A stretch of 64,000 nt of DNA from Phoronis australis (Eukaryota; Phoronida; Phoronidae): NCBI GenBank assembly GCA_002633005.1, contig NMRA01000432.1:226674-290673 (forward strand). The letters are read 5' to 3'. Shown in pieces: positions 53,101-59,100 of this stretch (its first letter is position 1; every line of letters begins with the position of its first letter). Under the pieces are notes generated by a model. The model did no database searches. It had not been told where the DNA came from and saw only the letters and a program-made list of their open reading frames with translations. A program made the translations under genes and the position numbers.

Positions 53101-56100
53101 ATTAAATTCTGAACAACTTTTATGTTGACTACTTTTCTGTGAAATTGACATTTCTCCTTCAAATTTCTGATTTAAAACTGTTTGGTCATTAATATATTAA
53201 GTGACCTTCGTGGCAGCCCAGTGTACAGCAGTAATGGTGACCTACTTAGCTCAGCACACAGGGAAAGTAGTCTGAATAGAGGCTCAGCAGGATAAGGGTT
53301 AAGATAGTCTTGAAAGTATTATTACTGACCAGTTCAAGGTATCTAAGCTTAGAATTCAGTGTTGAAAATGGCGAATGGCCCAACTAGTTTATTCAAAATT
53401 TGTGACTTGACATATTCAAGCTAACCAAGAGAGAAAATTCCCGCTTAGAATTAGGTCTCATAGTAAGGTGAGTGTTCTATTAAGCTTGACAAAGCTTGAT
53501 CAAGTTCTTGTAGTTGGCATTATTAAAAAATTGCAAAGGTGTGTTTGAGCTGATTCACTGCCTTTTACCTCTTGTTGCAGTCTTGACCTGAAGACCCTTT
53601 TTACTGACATGGTAGATATCCTCATCAGAATGGTGCCAAATGAGGATGAGGTGAGAGATTATCGGACTAGATATGCTGAGATACATTGCCTGGCACCAAT
53701 TTTTAGTACAGAAAGAAATCTATAAGCAGTCAGATTTGTGTTTTTGTTTATGCCGAGTTCTGTTGACAGGTACAACTACTAGTTTTTGTCCATGGGATAA
53801 AACATCAGATGAGAATCTCAAATTCTTTTTGTTTCCTCAAAGAGAGGTTGGTAACCCTGTAGAATTCTGAACATGTGTTTTATTAAAGGGTTGAAAATTA
53901 TGTTTTTGAAAATTGGGATGTGTTTTGTCTGTTAATCATGCGATTGTTTCTTTCGTGCAGCTGTTGTGTAATTGAACACTGAGGTGATGCAAGTAGAGAT
54001 ACTTATCAATCTCCATTGCAGGTAAAAGCTTTCAAGAAATATGAGCGAGAAGGCAAGCCTGTTGAGGCATTGTCCGATGAGGACAAGTTCATGCTTAGGG
54101 TAGATGTTTATGGCTATATATATATATAAACATATAATTTGTTTAATCTTTGAAATGTTCAGCTTGATGGCAACTCGTGACAAATACTGATATGTTTCAA
54201 AGAAATCACCTTCTGTTCGAAATTATCGAAATTTTGTGTTGAAGTATTTTTACTGGTTTACTATAGTTTTTTAATTCTTGATTTGTGTCGCTACAACTTC
54301 AGTGAATCTAGAAAAAAAGTTTTGTCATTTTTACAACTTATATATGTCCATAGTTTGTCCTCATTCATAATTATTGTTAAACTGTTCGTTCATTCTTATT
54401 TCAGCTAATATATGTGGAGAGGTTGACTCAGAAGCTGACTATCATGAGTTTCCTTGGCAACTTCTTTGAGACATTACATCATTTACAGCCAGTAAGTTTT
54501 CTGGTTTGTAATCATGTGATTTCAAGCGGGTGTGGCCATGTGCTTCGCTGTCAGTCAAATGCTCAGTGTTAGTGATATTTCTTTGTGTCATTTTATGTGC
54601 TATTGCATTTGAGGTGTGGGTGAATTTTATTTCAGATTTTTAGTTTTCAAAAACTTCCTAATTCTATTAATTGATAAAGTGAAGGATTCAGAACACAATA
54701 TTATGGCATTCCATGAACAATGATTGTCCAGATTTGAGGTTCGAGCCCCGGTCGGGACAGAGATGTTCTTACACTTAACTACAGGTCAGGTGATGTGACC
54801 AATAAGTGGCGTGTAAGATGACGAATCCTTCTTACTTACAATGATTGTTACTATAGTTTTATATCAATGTTTGCCTGTTTTTCTAGCAACTGAATAGTGT
54901 GATTGCTGCTTCGATGTCCATTAAGAATTCAAGCAAGGTGAAAAGGATGTTAGAGGTATGAAGAAAATGCCCTACTTTTTGTCAACATTTGTTGTCATTA
55001 ATATAGCAAAAATTAAAGCCAGCAGTTCTATAATGGGGTGTTGCAATGCAGACAAAGCCACCTGATCTGTGAGACCATTTAATTTAAATGACCTGTGAAA
55101 TAAGCGATTGCCTTCTTAAAAGGTAAATGTTATCCGCCAAAATCTTTCATATTCAGGACAAAATTTGGTAGAGAAGTGTAATTTTTTAAAAAATTTTTTC
55201 ATAAAAGATAGAATATAACACCAAATAAGTTCTTTTTAAGTTGTATATTATTTGTCTGACATTGGTGAGATTCTAGTATAAATACACAGAAGAGATGCGT
55301 TAAAAACTTCCACGTTTCCGGCTTATAGAATATGAATAGGTAAATAAAACAACAAGAATGGATCAACTGAAATTTTTGGATATAATAATGTGCTTTGTCA
55401 ACAGAAACAGAAATGTCTTTATTTCTGTTTCTGTTGACGAAGGACATTATTATATCAAAAAATTTCAGTTGATCCATTCTTGTTGTTTTAGTTACCTATT
55501 TATATTCTACATTTCGTGAAACAATACTATCCTTGGGAGAATCTAGTTCGCCTTATTTAGTTTCAGATTTATTTTCTGCGTTATCCGGCTTATAGAAACT
55601 GCAAAGCCAATTGAATTCAAAAGAGAGGACAGAAGATATTGCCGTTGCTTTTGACTATTTTGTGGAAGTTTTTACTTCCCTGCTTTCTGTTCACAAATTG
55701 TAACTGTTTTGTGGTTTAACAAAACTTTTCTTAGAGAATGATTTCTTTAAATTCCTACTTCGTTGAAGTTCCTATTGTAACATCTCACTAATTTTGGACA
55801 AAAATGATCGCCAAAATTACACTTTTCCATTTTCAATGTTTTCTAACTTTGTTGGGAACACTCACAATTTCTTTCAAATATTCTCTGATAGTAGCTATAG
55901 TACAGAGCTTGACACTGGCAAAGAATTAATGTTGCATATCTGTAAAAATGAAAAAATAAAATAACACGTGTTTTCCATGTTGTGTCCTAAATTGGTGAGA
56001 TTAATCTGTACTCGTTAAAAGACATTTTGTTAATGAACACCCATGTTGCATCGCTCACACTTCGTTAATGAGCTGCGGGTGAGAATGTGAGAAAAAATAA

Positions 56101-59100
56101 TTTGTTACACGTTTTAGATGTACTGTTAAATGTGCCTTTTCCAGATAATTCTTGCATTCGGTAATTACATGAACAGCAACAAACGTGGAGGTGTCTATGG
56201 TTTCAAGCTACAAAGTTTGGATATGGTAATTATGCTTCGTTTCAGATAGCAGGCCTAACATGGTCTGTGCAGTCAAATTCTTTTATCATGCACAAATTAT
56301 AACAAGAAGTAAAATGTTTCTGTGAAAGTATTAATGTTGTGATTAGTAATGTCAAATTAGTATTAAATAATACAATTATGAATTGAAATTGCAGCGTATC
56401 TGTTGCTAGGATGAAAATCGAAGATATGCAAATACAATGGATAATTTTTGTTCAGCCATCTTTGGTAAAGAATTGCATTTCTTCACGCTATATGGCTAAA
56501 GTAATCCACTGTTTCCCCATCATTGTGAGTGATGATGACCATAACAGGTCATTATAGGTACTCTGGGGGTGAACTACACTTGCACTCAGCCATTGGGATG
56601 GGGGAACTCCATTTGGTCTCAGAATTCCGGGTCATTTTGTGTTATTATTTTTGCTATCGTACTGTATTTGTAAATGCTTTTTCAATCTAATCTTCTTTTC
56701 TCACCAGTTCTGTTTTTTACTTTGTTTCCTAAGTTGGAAATAGAAGTCTTTACCACAGCAATAACTGACTATTCGTTACATTATACTGATGGTTATGGTG
56801 GCGCCACCTAGAAGTAATTTTGGGTTCAATTTCCATTTCGGGACTACAGTCTATCCTAAGCACCACCGTTAACCTTCCAGCTTCTTGATTGCAAGTCCAA
56901 CGACAAACGGATGACTCTGCTCCACTTCATATGTCAGACTGTGGCGGAGAAGTTCCCAGACCTTGCCAACTTTGACGCAGAGCTGCGCTACATTGAGAAG
57001 GCTGCCACAGGTAGGATAGGATGGGATTAGTGACTTTTAATTATTGAACACGTTATGCTGTGTGCCTGAGTGACTTTGAACGTCAATGGTTTTCGTCAGA
57101 GTTTCTGCTGAAAAAGTTAGAGCATTGATTTAAAAAATTTCAGTTTGGGCACCGCAAGTCAAATCCAAATATATGTTACAACACAAAAGTAATTAAACAA
57201 AATACCATGTCCCTGTCAAGATGGCTAGTTCTGTTAACATAAAAAAGACCGCTAATAATTAGGTCGTCAAAATTCTAATTACAGCGTGGCTTAGCCACCT
57301 AATGACTTTCGTGTTGGTTCCTCTTTGTTGTCGGTCATTAGGGAAAACAACTCTGATGATGAATTCGGCTTCTGCCTATCCCTTATGACTGGGAATTCTG
57401 GATTGTTTTGTCTGAATAATTTTGGTTGTACTGTATGCCCGGATGTATATTTGGAAAGTTTTGAGTAAATGTTAGAGTGTATCAAAACTGAAGGTAGCGC
57501 GCAAATTGAAACCGGGAGAGTATGATTATTGCGGCTGTTAGGAGTTTATGGTTGAACATTTACTTTTAGTTGCAGTCTGTGATGTCCATGTCGTGTGAAA
57601 CAGCTGGAAATTTTAGAATTTAGTCATGCACAGTTTTCTCAGATGTATAAGCTGTGTATATCTTTATTAAATTTTCCTTATTTTACTTGCTGGGCATATG
57701 TTTAAGTCTGGAGTAAACTCCGGTAGTCCTCAAAACTGCTCTTGTGAAGCTAAGCATTGAATACAGTGGATTGCATCTATATGGTGGTATTTTTACCTTC
57801 ATTGTCAAATAACGGATATCTGTTCATAGATATATGGGTTCGGAAATGCTGGTGTTTCTACAAATTAATTTTTTTGTGTAATAATGAAATTTTATCTATC
57901 CCTTGTCATTGAACACATCAATATGCTCATAGTTGTTAGTGTTCTGAGACTACTCCATTTGATCAACTCCTCTCACAATGGTACCCCCATTCTAGTGTCC
58001 CTGGACAACATCCAGACAGATATCCAGGAGCTGAACAAGGGCATGGAGATGACACGGCGAGAGTACGAGGCCCGGCGCGAGTCCAAGGACCCGCCCACTG
58101 TGCTCTACGACTTCTTGACCAACTCGGAGGATAAACTAGCTAAGTTGAACGCTGACCTCAAGACAGGGCAGGTAATGGATTAAAAGAGGCAATTTTGTTT
58201 GTGGTGTGGTGCTGCTTTCAAAGAAAATAGAACAGAAAAACTATTGCTTCAGGATGTTGCGATCATTTTAGTAAAATGAGGTTGCAAATAAAGGTGAAAG
58301 TTTTGGAGGCAATTCTCTCATTTCAAGGGGTTTTCATATGTTTTTATATAAGCAAAATTTTGTCGTATAAAATATGCGCTTGTATGCTCATTTATTCTAT
58401 TTGAACTAAATAGGGGCCACTATGTGGTTATACCCTCTGGAATGCGACGTCGCAGCGGATGCAGTTGGAAAAAAAACAAATTATAAATTCTTCAACACAT
58501 GTTTGTTCATGTTATACTTTTTGAATTTTATCAGAGCAATTAAGTGAATCAGGTTGTCGAGTCAAGAGCAAAAGAATACAGCTGTGAAAAATAGTTAAAC
58601 TGCTTTGTTTTGTTGTGGTGGAATGTTTTATTTCCACATGACCAGTTCACAAAGCTTTGCAACATGTTAGCTATGCTTTGTCAACAAGGGAGTACCTCTC
58701 TCATTGGATGTGCCGTCATACATGTCATTTAATCTCTATTCCAGGAGGCATACGCTGCTGTGGTAGAGTACTTTGGTGAAAGTCCGCGCACGCTTGCCCC
58801 CAACACATTCTTCTCCATGTTTGTCCGCTTCTGTAAGGCCTACAAGGTAAAACGTTAACTCGTTGTAGATTGACTACCACTGGTCAAACTTTTTTCATTT
58901 AAACGTACTCCACTTGTGTTTGGCTCTAGCTATCTGTTACTAGAGAACATTTTATAGCTCTGTTACTACAGAATAAGATCATTTAGTTGGACCAATTCTG
59001 TAGTTAGCTAGTTTGTGTAAGTGTGTAAGAAGTTCTCTGATGATTTCTCCTACTATTATTTCTCCATAACCCACTGCATGGCACTTTGATAGATCACATG

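Noticed and set aside
54715-54760. tRNA gene suggested by GGTTCGAGCCC
   Set aside because: No matching A box, acceptor stem or anticodon arm could be drawn; better read as a SINE fragment.
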